This document shows, piece after piece, positions 42,949 through 51,361 of a stretch of 64,000 nucleotides of DNA (position 1 is the first letter of the stretch; the number at the start of each line of letters is the position of its first letter). Origin of the DNA: an uncultured Bacilli bacterium (GTDB lineage Bacteria > Bacillota_I > Bacilli_A > RF39 > UBA660). Where the stretch lies: positions 27,365 to 91,364 of the forward strand of contig CAKPSB010000006.1 in the NCBI GenBank assembly GCA_934183155.1, in the 5' to 3' direction. The position numbers and the translations under genes are program-made. Below the pieces are notes generated by a model that did not search any database, had not been told where the DNA came from, and worked only from the letters and a program-made list of their open reading frames with translations.

Positions 42949-42990
42949 ATTATCACCAATTGTTAGTATAGCAAAATAAATATTATAATA

Positions 42991-43710
42991 CTAGTTTAAA
43001 ACGTCATAACTTTTCTTGTTGACATTTTTTTCGTAAATTTCTAGGTTTTCTTTCAAATCTATGGTTGCTAAAATTATGTTTTCTATTTTTTTACCTTTTA
43101 TTTTTAATTCATGCTTTAACCATTGCTCGTCTTTATGCATAACTTTTAAAGATTCTACTATTATTTTACCGTCAACTATTATATTTGCACATAATCCTGA
43201 TTTTGTTTTTTGAATTTTTAAATCTTTATTATTTGGTGTTTGATAATCAGGTTTTAGTAGAAAGCTTATTTTTCCGTTTGCTTCCATTAAAGCGTAGTCT
43301 ATTTCTGATAAATCAAAATAACCATTAATTCGGCATTCTTCTAAAAGGTCATTTATATCAAATTTTGTTTTTTTTAAATTTTTATATAAAACTTTGCCAT
43401 CTTCTATTAGTATTGTTGGGTCCCCTATAAAAAATTTCCTTGCTTTTAAGCTTTTTAATGTTAGTATGGAAACTAGGTAGGCTACTAAACCAAATACTAT
43501 TACAGCTATTATTCCATGAAGATATTCTGATTTTAGGTTTATAGACATTTCGGCGGCAAAATTGCCAATTGATATTCCTATTACATAATCAAATAAACTA
43601 AACTGTGATACTTGTTTTTTACCAATCATTTTTGTAGTAAAAAATAATGTTATTAATGACAATAAACATCTTAGAATAACGTCTAAAATTTCAATTATTT
43701 CTTTTTCCAT
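42991..43710 (-). CDS. DUF421 membrane protein (YetF/YrbG family)
   Basis: A 239-residue protein with three N-terminal membrane segments followed by two copies of the DUF421 soluble domain. FDYVIGISIGNFAAEMS and KFFIGDPTILIEDGKVLYKNLKKTKFDINDLLEECR are typical. Bacillus homologues such as YetF are tied to spore or envelope functions, but the molecular activity is not established. GGTGATATT precedes the ATG. It stands alone, with a strong terminator of the next gene upstream. Confidence 0.88.
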   Translation of the reverse strand: MEKEIIEILDVILRCLLSLITLFFTTKMIGKKQVSQFSLFDYVIGISIGNFAAEMSINLKSEYLHGIIAVIVFGLVAYLVSILTLKSLKARKFFIGDPTILIEDGKVLYKNLKKTKFDINDLLEECRINGYFDLSEIDYALMEANGKISFLLKPDYQTPNNKDLKIQKTKSGLCANIIVDGKIIVESLKVMHKDEQWLKHELKIKGKKIENIILATIDLKENLEIYEKNVNKKSYDVLN

Positions 43711-43734
43711 AATATCACCATTTTTATTATGATA

Positions 43735-43767
43735 TTAAAAAAAATAATTATGTATAATAATTATTTT
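43735..43767 (-). terminator. Terminator of the TagO/WecA-like gene
   Basis: An A/T-rich 11-bp stem (43741-43751 with 43757-43767) is followed leftward by eight T. Confidence 0.72.
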
Positions 43768-44816
43768 TCTTTATGTTTTCGGTGCATATGAGCTTTGTCA
43801 ACAACTATATCTGTTTTTAATACAAAGGTTACAACAATTATGGTTAATACCGCATATATGACATAACCAACTTTTTGATCGTGTAGAACATATATAATTG
43901 ATGCGGCTGCGAACAGTATATCAATAGCATAAATAATAAGGACTGTTGTCTTGTGAGAAAAGTTTTTATTAAGTAATTGATGATGAAGATGTGATTTGTC
44001 TGGGTGGGAAATTTTTTCTCCTTTTAATAATCTTCTTATTATAGCAAATACTGTGTCTAATATTGGAATTGCTAGTATAAGTAGGGGAATTATTAATGAT
44101 GTTAGAGTAACACTTTTAAATCCTAACAAAGCTATTACGGCTATCATAAATCCCATGAAAAGTGATCCTGAGTCTCCAGCAAAGATAGAGGCTGGATGGA
44201 AATTATGAACTAAAAAGCCTAAAACTGAACCAAGCATTATGAATGTTAGGACAAAATCTAAACCCATTTTACCCATGATAATTGATATTATTCCAATGGT
44301 TGCAAAATAAATAGCACTTATTCCGGCTGCTAGTCCATCTAATCCATCAATTAGATTTATGCAGTTTAGACATCCTAGGATGAAAAATATGGTTATTGGA
44401 TAGGCAAATATTCCTAAGTCAATATATAAACCAAAGGCGGTTATATCTTGAATTAATAGCTTTCCGTAACAACTAACTACAATTGCCGCCATTAATTGAG
44501 CAGCAAATTTAACAGACGCTTTTAATGGCTTTATATCGTCAATAGCTCCTGTTAAAACGATTATGAAACTTCCTATTAAAATGGAATTCATAGTACTACT
44601 TGGTTCTCCAAATAGCATATAGCCAAATAGAAATCCTAAGAATATGGCAAGGCCACCTAATCTTGGCATTGGTTTATTGTGTACTTTTCTAGCATTTGGA
44701 ATATCTAATGCTCCTACATGAATAGCTATTTTTTTTATAAATGGAACTAGGCATACAACAAATACAAATGTTGTCATAATCATAAGAAAGATTTTCATTA
44801 TTTCATTTTGTCCCAT
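43761..44816 (-). CDS. Undecaprenyl-phosphate GlcNAc-1-phosphate transferase (TagO/WecA-like)
   Basis: A 351-residue polytopic protein of the MraY/WecA family that starts wall teichoic acid or related polymer synthesis on undecaprenyl phosphate. Features are VHNKPMPRLGGLAIFLGF, the Asp pair GAIDDIKPL, NCINLIDGLDGLAAG, FAGDSGSLFMGF and the cytoplasmic His-rich HPDKSHLHHQLL. MraY is less likely because the HxxHH-type loop and N-terminus fit the TagO/WecA branch. I chose the ATG at 44814-44816 since AGAGGTG precedes it. It lies about 30 bases downstream of the DUF4203-like gene. Confidence 0.9.
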   Translation of the reverse strand: MGQNEIMKIFLMIMTTFVFVVCLVPFIKKIAIHVGALDIPNARKVHNKPMPRLGGLAIFLGFLFGYMLFGEPSSTMNSILIGSFIIVLTGAIDDIKPLKASVKFAAQLMAAIVVSCYGKLLIQDITAFGLYIDLGIFAYPITIFFILGCLNCINLIDGLDGLAAGISAIYFATIGIISIIMGKMGLDFVLTFIMLGSVLGFLVHNFHPASIFAGDSGSLFMGFMIAVIALLGFKSVTLTSLIIPLLILAIPILDTVFAIIRRLLKGEKISHPDKSHLHHQLLNKNFSHKTTVLIIYAIDILFAAASIIYVLHDQKVGYVIYAVLTIIVVTFVLKTDIVVDKAHMHRKHKEK

Positions 44817-44849
44817 AAAACTCACCTCTTGCATTAATTTTATCACATT

Positions 44850-45365
44850 TTAGTCAATATTACCATCTTCTTGTTTCAATTGGTAATTTATACTATATAT
44901 TGCTATAATAATATATAAAATCATATATAGGATAGGATTTTTAAAGGAAACTACGGAAGATATAGTTTTTACTAATAAAGTTGTTCCAGATAATGATGTT
45001 GTTACTATTATTAATGGTTTTGTAAAATTAACTCCTATTATGCCAGCTATTAAGCCAGCAGTTAAGCCGATTATTACTCTTAATGATTCATCAATACCTA
45101 TAGTTTGACATAAACTATATACAACTGTGGCACATAAAGCAAATATACCAATTAAATATAATTTGTAAGATATAAAACCGGCTATTAGACCAATTATTAT
45201 AGATATAGTTATATTCATCCATGGTTGTAGTATATATGATGGTAAAAATTGCATACCAAATTTATACCCAATTATAAATCCAAATATTGATAAAATTGCT
45301 TTTGAAAAACGGTATCCAAAAAAGCAACTAATAAAGCCTAATACCATGTCAATAATTTTTGTCAT
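44850..45365 (-). CDS. Multi-spanning membrane protein (DUF4203/TMEM198-like)
   Basis: A 171-residue protein that is almost all membrane segments, about seven, with Gly-spaced repeats (LSIFGFIIGYKFGMQFL, IGLTAGLIAGIIGVNF). The pattern resembles DUF4203/TMEM198 proteins, whose function is unknown. AAGGAGG precedes the ATG at 45363-45365, so I reject a longer frame. It may be cotranscribed with the downstream TagO/WecA-like gene. Confidence 0.7.
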   Translation of the reverse strand: MTKIIDMVLGFISCFFGYRFSKAILSIFGFIIGYKFGMQFLPSYILQPWMNITISIIIGLIAGFISYKLYLIGIFALCATVVYSLCQTIGIDESLRVIIGLTAGLIAGIIGVNFTKPLIIVTTSLSGTTLLVKTISSVVSFKNPILYMILYIIIAIYSINYQLKQEDGNID

Positions 45366-45391
45366 TTTTTGCCTCCTTTTTATCATTATAG

Positions 45392-45420
45392 CACGAAAAA
45401 AGATGAATTACTCATCTTCA
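45392..45420 (-). terminator. Terminator of the M18 aminopeptidase gene
   Basis: AAGATGA (45400-45406) pairs with TCATCTT (45412-45418). TTTTTTC follows leftward. Confidence 0.82.
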
Positions 45421-46823
45421 TAAAATGTTTTATAAGCTTTATATGCATTATATATATCAAATTTACTTGTAATTTCATATGGTGAGTGCATAGACATAAC
45501 GGGAATTCCACAGTCTATAACGTCTAAGCCTTTATTGGCTAGAATGTAGGCAATAGTTCCACCGCCACCGATTCCTATTTTTCCCATTTCACTGTTTTGA
45601 TAAGCTATGTTATTTTTTTCGAATAGATTTCTAATATATCCGGTGTATTCAGCATTAGCGTCTGATGCACCACCTTTACTTGCTGAACCAGTATATTTTA
45701 TTATTGAAATTCCATGACCAATATATGATTCGTTATTTTTTTCATAAATATTTGGAAAATTTGGATTATACGCTCCTGTTACATCTGCTGATAAAACTCT
45801 TGTATTATTAAATATTTCTTCTAATTTTCCTATGGTATTTCCTATTGTTTTGTTTAATAGTTGATATAAAAAGTATTCAAATGTTCTTGAACACATTCCG
45901 GTATTTCCCACGCTACCAATTTCTTCTTTATCAGCAAGTAGGCATATACATGTCCTTTTTGGATTATTAATATTTAATAATGCGGTTAAAGAAGTATAGG
46001 AACAAGATCTATCATCTTGACCATATCCGGCGATTAAGCTTTTATCTAGTCCAAGACTTTTTGCTTTTATGGCAGGTACAAACTCTAATTCACTACTGAC
46101 AAAATCTCTTTCAACTATTCCATATTTTTTATTTAATAAATCTAAAATGTTTAGTTTTATTTTTTCACTTATTTCTTCATCTGTTTCATAGGGAATACTT
46201 CCAAATAAAATATTTAAATCTTCTCCATCAATTGCTTCTTCTAATTTCTTTTTGTTTTGGTTTGAAGAAAGGTGGGGTAATAGATCAGCTATTGTAAATA
46301 TTGGATCATCATCATTTTCACCAATGTTAATATTTATTTTTTCATTATTTTCTTTTATTATAACGCCGTGCATGCTTAGGGGAATATTTACCCATTGATA
46401 TTTTTTTATTCCACCATAATAGTGAGTTTTTAACATGGCTAATTCGCTTGATTCATATAATGGATTTGGTTTTAAGTCTAGTCTTGGACTATCAATATGA
46501 GCTCCAATTATATTAAAACCTTTTTCTAAATCTTCTTTTCCTATAACGGCGGCATATATATTTTTATTTCTATTAATATAATATATTTTGTCTCCTGCTT
46601 TTAAGTTTTCTGTTTCTTCAATGTTTTTGAAGCCTTTTTCTTTTAACTGTTCAACTATTTTTAGAACACATTCCCTTTCAGTTTTGGCTTCATTTATAAA
46701 CTTAATATATTTATCACAAAATGCAAAAATTTTATCTTTTTCTTCTTTGTTTAAATCTTCCCAACCATTTTTGGATTTTTTAAATAATTTTTCTTTTAAA
46801 TCTTTTGTTTGTGGTTTTTCCAT
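45408..46823 (-). CDS. M18 family aminopeptidase
   Basis: A 471-residue dinuclear-zinc aminopeptidase. Metal and catalytic residues appear in order: GAHIDSPRLDL (His, Asp), GYGQDDRSC, LADKEEIGSVGNTG (the Glu pair), DVTGAYNP and MHSPYEITSKFD (final His). Family M18 removes N-terminal acidic or neutral residues in the cytoplasm. Length is in the usual range. GAAAAGAGGC precedes the ATG. It follows mbl by 30 bases on the same strand. Confidence 0.93.
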   Translation of the reverse strand: MEKPQTKDLKEKLFKKSKNGWEDLNKEEKDKIFAFCDKYIKFINEAKTERECVLKIVEQLKEKGFKNIEETENLKAGDKIYYINRNKNIYAAVIGKEDLEKGFNIIGAHIDSPRLDLKPNPLYESSELAMLKTHYYGGIKKYQWVNIPLSMHGVIIKENNEKININIGENDDDPIFTIADLLPHLSSNQNKKKLEEAIDGEDLNILFGSIPYETDEEISEKIKLNILDLLNKKYGIVERDFVSSELEFVPAIKAKSLGLDKSLIAGYGQDDRSCSYTSLTALLNINNPKRTCICLLADKEEIGSVGNTGMCSRTFEYFLYQLLNKTIGNTIGKLEEIFNNTRVLSADVTGAYNPNFPNIYEKNNESYIGHGISIIKYTGSASKGGASDANAEYTGYIRNLFEKNNIAYQNSEMGKIGIGGGGTIAYILANKGLDVIDCGIPVMSMHSPYEITSKFDIYNAYKAYKTFYEDE

Positions 46824-46853
46824 ATTTAGCCTCTTTTCTAATTATATTATGGA

Positions 46854-47861
46854 CTAATAATTTTTATTTAAACCACTTTCTAGTAGTGGAATATTTTCTA
46901 ACAATATTCCTGTTCCTTCAACCACACAGGTAAGTGGACTTTCCGCTACAAATACAGGAACTTTTAATTCATGTGATAATAATTTATCAATTCCGTCCAA
47001 AAGTGCTCCTCCACCAGTTATTACTATGCCTTTGTCAATAATATCGGCAGATAACTCTGGAGGTGTTTGTTCTAAAACTGATTTTGCTGTATTAACAATA
47101 ACGTAGGCACTTTCTCTTAAAGCTTCTTCTACTTCTTCTGAGGTTAAAGTTATGGTGTGGGGAAGTCCTGTTACTAAATCTCTTCCTCTAACTTCCATTT
47201 TCTCTTCTTTTGAACCTGGAAAAACTGTTCCAATTTGAAATTTAATTTCTTCGGCTGTTCTATCACCAACTAATAATTTATATTTTTCTCTAATATATTT
47301 TATTATATCATTATCAAAAACATTACCAGCTATTTTTATTGATGAAGAGGTTACTATTCCACCTAATGACAACACCGCTACATCCGTTGTTCCACCACCA
47401 ATATCAATTACCATATTTCCACTTGGTTTAGATATATCCATTCCAGCACCAACAGCAGCTACTTTTGGTTCTTCTTCTAGATAAACTTTTCTTGCTCCAG
47501 TTTTTTCAGCAGCTTCTCTTATGGCATTTTTTTCAACTTGTGTAATATTTGATGGACAGCAAATTAATATTCTTGGTCTACCAAAAAAACTCTTACCATT
47601 TACTTTTCTTATAAAGTTATTAAGCATTATTTCGGTTATTTCAAAGTCTGCGATTACACCATCTTTCATTGGTCTTATGGCTTTTACTTGTCCTGGCGTA
47701 CGTCCTAACATTTCTTTAGCGGTTGCACCAACAGCTACTGGTCTTTTTGTCTCTTCATCTATGGCTACTACGCTAGGTTCATTTAGAACAATTCCTTGAC
47801 CTTTAATATAAATAAGAACGTTAGCTGTTCCTAAGTCTATTCCTATATCTTTTGAAAACAT
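46854..47861 (-). CDS. mbl: Rod-shape actin homologue Mbl (MreB family)
   Basis: A 335-residue bacterial actin that guides lateral wall synthesis, so the organism has a peptidoglycan wall and is likely rod-shaped. The first residues MFSKDIGIDLGTANVLIYIKG match Mbl rather than MreB proper. The ATP site is seen in IDLGTANV, VIDIGGGTTDVAVLSLGG and VITGGGALLDGIDKLL. AAGGGTGAT precedes the ATG and a promoter is at 47885-47914. In Bacillus mbl is next to spoIIID, which is not present here. Confidence 0.94.
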   Translation of the reverse strand: MFSKDIGIDLGTANVLIYIKGQGIVLNEPSVVAIDEETKRPVAVGATAKEMLGRTPGQVKAIRPMKDGVIADFEITEIMLNNFIRKVNGKSFFGRPRILICCPSNITQVEKNAIREAAEKTGARKVYLEEEPKVAAVGAGMDISKPSGNMVIDIGGGTTDVAVLSLGGIVTSSSIKIAGNVFDNDIIKYIREKYKLLVGDRTAEEIKFQIGTVFPGSKEEKMEVRGRDLVTGLPHTITLTSEEVEEALRESAYVIVNTAKSVLEQTPPELSADIIDKGIVITGGGALLDGIDKLLSHELKVPVFVAESPLTCVVEGTGILLENIPLLESGLNKNY

Positions 47862-47884
47862 TTTATCACCCTTTTTCTTTAATC

Positions 47885-47914
47885 ATTATATCACAGTGCA
47901 AAGTTTATTCGCAA
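47885..47914 (-). promoter_or_regulatory. Promoter of mbl
   Basis: On the reverse strand TTGCGA (47909-47914) and TATAAT (47885-47890) are separated by 18 bases. Confidence 0.75.
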
Positions 47915-47930
47915 CTACATATTCATAATT

Positions 47931-48788
47931 TTAATGTCTATAGTAGTGTGTTTTATTTATGTATTTTTTTCTTTTTTTGTTTTTTATCATTAATATTATA
48001 ATTAGTATAATAATAGGTGAGGCAAGTATTAATATTCCGATAGTTGCGCCAACAATATCGGTTAAAATGCCGCTTTTTGAATAATTTATATAGTAATTTT
48101 GTGTATTTCCATTTTCAGCGGTCATTATTATTGTTATTTTACCAGTACCACTTTTTAAATTATTGTTATTTTCAATTGTTACTTTTGCTTTTTTATCTTC
48201 AGGTGAAACATTTATATTTAAATTTTTTCTATTTGAAGTGATAAAAATGCCACTTATTTCATTGTTTTGAAATACATATTGTTTGCCATCTATCATTATT
48301 TTTCTTATGTTATTGTTTGATGATAATATTTTTTTTCTTATGATATCTAGTTCATAAGTTTTTTTCATACCACCTGGGGTTGTTAGTTTGATGTTTATTT
48401 TATTATGACCTATAGTTAAATTTTTTACTTTTTCATATTCGACTTTTGAATAATTATATGTTGGTATTACAGCTATTGTAGCGGTTGTGTCGTAAGTTTG
48501 AAAAACCATTTTGTCTTTAAGTTGAACACTGCTGGTATTTACTGTGACACTTTTTAGTGTGGTGTTATTGTATTCGGCACATGGATCAGTGTAGATAGGG
48601 TCTCCTGTGGCAATATATTCTTCGCCATTTTGAATGGCTTTATGATAGTGATTATTATGATACCCATAGATATTTCCATCACATGATTTAATACTATTTG
48701 AATAAAGCGGTCCCTCGTCTGCTTTAACAATATTTAAATTAATAATAGAACATAATAATAGTATAATAATGTATTTGCTTTTTTTCAT
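47931..48788 (-). CDS. Surface protein with cadherin-like beta-sandwich domains
   Basis: A 285-residue protein with a signal peptide (1-24), a His/Tyr- and Cys-containing N-terminal segment (SCDGNIYGYHNNHYHKA to TDPC, about 33-75), and two beta-rich repeats near 90-240. The first repeat has VKNLTIGHNKINIKLTTPGGMKKTYELDIIR and the second NTQNYYINYSK, both typical of the cadherin-like beta-sandwich fold. A C-terminal membrane helix (about 247-268) and a basic tail follow. The His-rich segment resembles YHYH-type motifs. I chose the ATG at 48786-48788 after AAGGTGGAG. Function is unknown; a membrane-tethered adhesin or sensor fits. Confidence 0.65.
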   Translation of the reverse strand: MKKSKYIIILLLCSIINLNIVKADEGPLYSNSIKSCDGNIYGYHNNHYHKAIQNGEEYIATGDPIYTDPCAEYNNTTLKSVTVNTSSVQLKDKMVFQTYDTTATIAVIPTYNYSKVEYEKVKNLTIGHNKINIKLTTPGGMKKTYELDIIRKKILSSNNNIRKIMIDGKQYVFQNNEISGIFITSNRKNLNINVSPEDKKAKVTIENNNNLKSGTGKITIIMTAENGNTQNYYINYSKSGILTDIVGATIGILILASPIIILIIILMIKNKKRKKYINKTHYYRH

Positions 48789-48849
48789 ACCAACCAACTC
48801 CACCTTAAAAATTTAACACTATATAATAGTATACAGCAAGAATATATTA

Positions 48850-48884
48850 ATATCAAAAAAAATTGATTTTTTTATCAATTTTTT
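48850..48884 (-). terminator. Terminator of the pyrophosphatase gene
   Basis: AAAATTGAT (48859-48867) pairs with ATCAATTTT (48874-48882). T residues follow leftward. Confidence 0.75.
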
Positions 48885-50502
48885 AATTGTCCATATAATT
48901 CATTATTTTTGGAACAATTTGTTTTTTGCGAGAAACAAGGCCTTCGAAGAAATAACCTTCTTCTAAATTTTCGATGCCAAATGATTTAGCAAATATTTCT
49001 TTACTATTTTCGTTAAAGAAGATATATGAGCCATTTTTTAATATATCAGTTACAAATAGGGCAATGGCTGTGTAATCTTCTTCAGAAGCATCCTCATTTA
49101 ATTGGTTAATAAACTCTTTTTGCTTACTTAGTATTTCGTCTGTTGACATGGTTGAAACTTGGCCAATACCAACTTTTTGATTATCAACCATAAAGTTTTT
49201 AAAGTCACCACGAATAATTTCTGAAATACTTTTTCCTTTTATTGATGAACCTGCTTTAAACATTTCCATTCCATATTCTTTATAGTCTACTTTGGCGATT
49301 TTGCTAAGCTCTTTTAGAGCTTTTTTGTCTATATCGGTAGTTGTTGGAGAAGAAAGTAATAGGGTATCAGAAATGATTCCTGACATCATTAATCCTGCTA
49401 TTTTTCTTGGAATTTCAATGTTGTTTTCTTTATACATTAGGTAAAGTATTGTTTCAGTACATCCTAATGGCATATTTCTAAAGTTTATTGGCATAGTTGT
49501 GCCAATGTTACCAATTTTGTGATGGTCAACTATTTCAATAATATCGGCCTCGTCTAGACCTATAACGCTTTGTTCTTTTTCATTATGATCAACAAGCATT
49601 ACTTGTTTTGGGTGTCTAGAGTAAGCTGTACTTACTCTAAATACTCCTAGGCAATTATTCTCATTATCTAAAACTGGGTAGTTGCTGTATTTTTTCTTGT
49701 TTGCTAGTTCTAATACTTCTGATAATGGATCATTTTCATTTATAGTTATGATGCTTTTTGTTTCTAGTTTGGTTTTAACAAAGTTACTTAAGACAACTAA
49801 ATTAGAAGCTATTAAGGTATTGTAATCTGTGCTTATAACATCAACATGATTTTTTTTGGCTATTTTTAAGTGTTCTTCTTTCATTTTTACACCATTTGTT
49901 AATATTATAATAGATGCACTATTTTCAACGGCATATTCGATTATGCTGTGCCTATCACCAACAATCAAAACGCTTTCTTTGTTTATTTCTACTTTTTCTT
50001 TGAAGGTTGTTGATCTATATCCAGCTGTTATTATATTTCCTTTGATTTCTTTGTCGAATCTTAAAATCTCTTTTCCGTTTAAGGCTTCAAGTAAGTTATC
50101 ATATGAAGTATCTAGTTTGTTTAAATTTCCTTCGATTAGGTTGCTTAAGGCTGTTTTCATTGAAATTGTTCCCAAATATTTTCCTTTCGAATTAATAACA
50201 GGTATGGTACTTATTTTTGTTTCATTCATATATTTGTAGCCATCAAATATTGAATTATTTTCCTTTAAGAAACAATTTTTCGTATAGTCAACGTCTTTTA
50301 TTTGAAGTCTAACGTCATTTAAAAATTTTGGTGTCTCTACTTTAAAATAATCTAATACAAATTTTGTTTCATTGTTAATGTTTCCAAGAATCCTTGGCTC
50401 ACTGTTCATGCCTAATTTGTTTTTTAAATATGAAAGTACGATTGCTGATGTTACTGTATCAGTATCAGGTTTTTGATGTCCAAAAACTAAAATTTTTTCC
50501 AA
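48883..50502 (-). CDS. ppaC: Manganese-dependent inorganic pyrophosphatase with CBS/DRTGG regulatory insert
   Basis: A 539-residue family II pyrophosphatase, longer than the 310-residue core because of a regulatory insert. The DHH domain opens with VFGHQKPDTDTVTSA, continues with DHHKIGNIGTT and SDTLLLSSPTTTDID, and ends in the DHHA2 domain (SRKKQIVPKIM). Between them lie a CBS pair (STIPVINSKGKYLGTIS; SNYPVLDNENNCLGVFR) and a DRTGG domain (VLIVGDRHSIIEYA). CBS-PPases are regulated by adenine nucleotides. AGGAGGAAT precedes the ATG. A promoter (TTTAAA-17-TATAAT) lies about 35 bases upstream. Confidence 0.94.
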   Translation of the reverse strand: MEKILVFGHQKPDTDTVTSAIVLSYLKNKLGMNSEPRILGNINNETKFVLDYFKVETPKFLNDVRLQIKDVDYTKNCFLKENNSIFDGYKYMNETKISTIPVINSKGKYLGTISMKTALSNLIEGNLNKLDTSYDNLLEALNGKEILRFDKEIKGNIITAGYRSTTFKEKVEINKESVLIVGDRHSIIEYAVENSASIIILTNGVKMKEEHLKIAKKNHVDVISTDYNTLIASNLVVLSNFVKTKLETKSIITINENDPLSEVLELANKKKYSNYPVLDNENNCLGVFRVSTAYSRHPKQVMLVDHNEKEQSVIGLDEADIIEIVDHHKIGNIGTTMPINFRNMPLGCTETILYLMYKENNIEIPRKIAGLMMSGIISDTLLLSSPTTTDIDKKALKELSKIAKVDYKEYGMEMFKAGSSIKGKSISEIIRGDFKNFMVDNQKVGIGQVSTMSTDEILSKQKEFINQLNEDASEEDYTAIALFVTDILKNGSYIFFNENSKEIFAKSFGIENLEEGYFFEGLVSRKKQIVPKIMNYMDN

Positions 50503-50609
50503 TTTGATTCCTCCTCAATTAAACGCTATTAATTATAACACGATTTTCTTTTGTTTTAAAGTATAATTATATGTTTTTCAAACACAATATATGTTAGATG
50601 GAGGTTATT

Positions 50610-51113
50610 ATGAGACATATTGGTTTTATCAGACGAATAGATGAACTTGGTAGAATTGTTATTCCAAAAGAAATTAGAAAAAATTTAAGAATTAAAAGTG
50701 GTGATAATTTAGAAATTGGGGTTAATGATGATAAGATTGTTTTAGAAAAGTATTCTGAAATTAAAAATTTTATGAAGTTTTGCAATAAATATGCTCCTAT
50801 TTTGAGTAATAGCTTAAAATGTGTTGTCTTAATTTGTGATACTGATGGTGTTTTAGCAACCTATGGTGGAATGAAAAACTGTATTGGAAAGAGAATAAAT
50901 AGCGAATTTTTTAATAAAAGAGAGCTTTTGTTTTCTAACGAAGTAACTTTCGAAGATTATAAAGTTATTGGTAATTTTATTGTTAGTCCGATTATATCTG
51001 AGGGTGATGTTATTGGCTTTTTAGTTGCATATAGGGAAGAGGCTTTTTTTACTTATAGTGAAAACATGATAAAACTATTCACACAAATTTTGGGTAAATA
51101 TGTTGAAAACTAA
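50610..51113 (+). CDS. spoVT: Stage V sporulation protein T (SpoVT)
   Basis: A 167-residue transcription factor. The N-terminal AbrB/MazE swapped-hairpin domain reads GFIRRIDELGRIVIPKEIRKNLRIKSGD, and the C-terminal GAF-like domain covers about 60-165. SpoVT modulates SigG-dependent forespore genes, so the two-domain length separates it from AbrB. GGAGG precedes the ATG at 50610; a longer frame from 50598 starts inside that ribosome site. It is divergent from ppaC. The metG promoter -35 lies within its last codons. Confidence 0.9.
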   Translation: MRHIGFIRRIDELGRIVIPKEIRKNLRIKSGDNLEIGVNDDKIVLEKYSEIKNFMKFCNKYAPILSNSLKCVVLICDTDGVLATYGGMKNCIGKRINSEFFNKRELLFSNEVTFEDYKVIGNFIVSPIISEGDVIGFLVAYREEAFFTYSENMIKLFTQILGKYVEN

Positions 51114-51131
51114 CATTTAAAATGTTATAAT
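51103..51131 (+). promoter_or_regulatory. Promoter of the T-box/metG unit
   Basis: TTGAAA (51103-51108) and TATAAT (51126-51131) are separated by 17 bases. Confidence 0.82.
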
Positions 51132-51139
51132 TGCTTGGA

Positions 51140-51346
51140 AAAGCGATGAAGGAAAGAATAGTAGGAATCTTTTTAGAGAGTCTATGGCTGGTGAAAATGG
51201 GCAAGTGAACTACTTTAAATGGCTCTGGAGCTGTTTAGCTGAATAAGCTAGAACGTATACACACGTTATGTGTTTAAGGTAAGTTGTCTTACAAATTAAG
51301 GTGGTACCACGTTTTAAACGTCCTTATATATTAAGGATGTTTTTTG
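51140..51346 (+). promoter_or_regulatory. T-box riboswitch upstream of metG
   Basis: The leader has the hallmarks of a T-box: GATGAA...AGTAG (51145-51164), the AGAGAG bulge (51175-51180), a distal hairpin pairing 51180-51185 with 51197-51202, and the T-box core AAGGTGGTACCACG (51298-51311) that pairs with uncharged tRNA acceptor ends. A terminator follows: ACGTCCTTA (51318-51326) with TAAGGATGT (51332-51340) and a T run. It should let metG be read through when Met-tRNA is uncharged. An ATG triplet at 51219-51221 lies six bases before GAGCTG, where a specifier is expected, but the specifier loop is atypical. Confidence 0.88.
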
Positions 51347-51361
51347 TTAGGAGGGATAGGT

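Noticed and set aside
49856..50239. A 127-residue + strand frame
   Set aside because: Antisense to the pyrophosphatase; no independent support.
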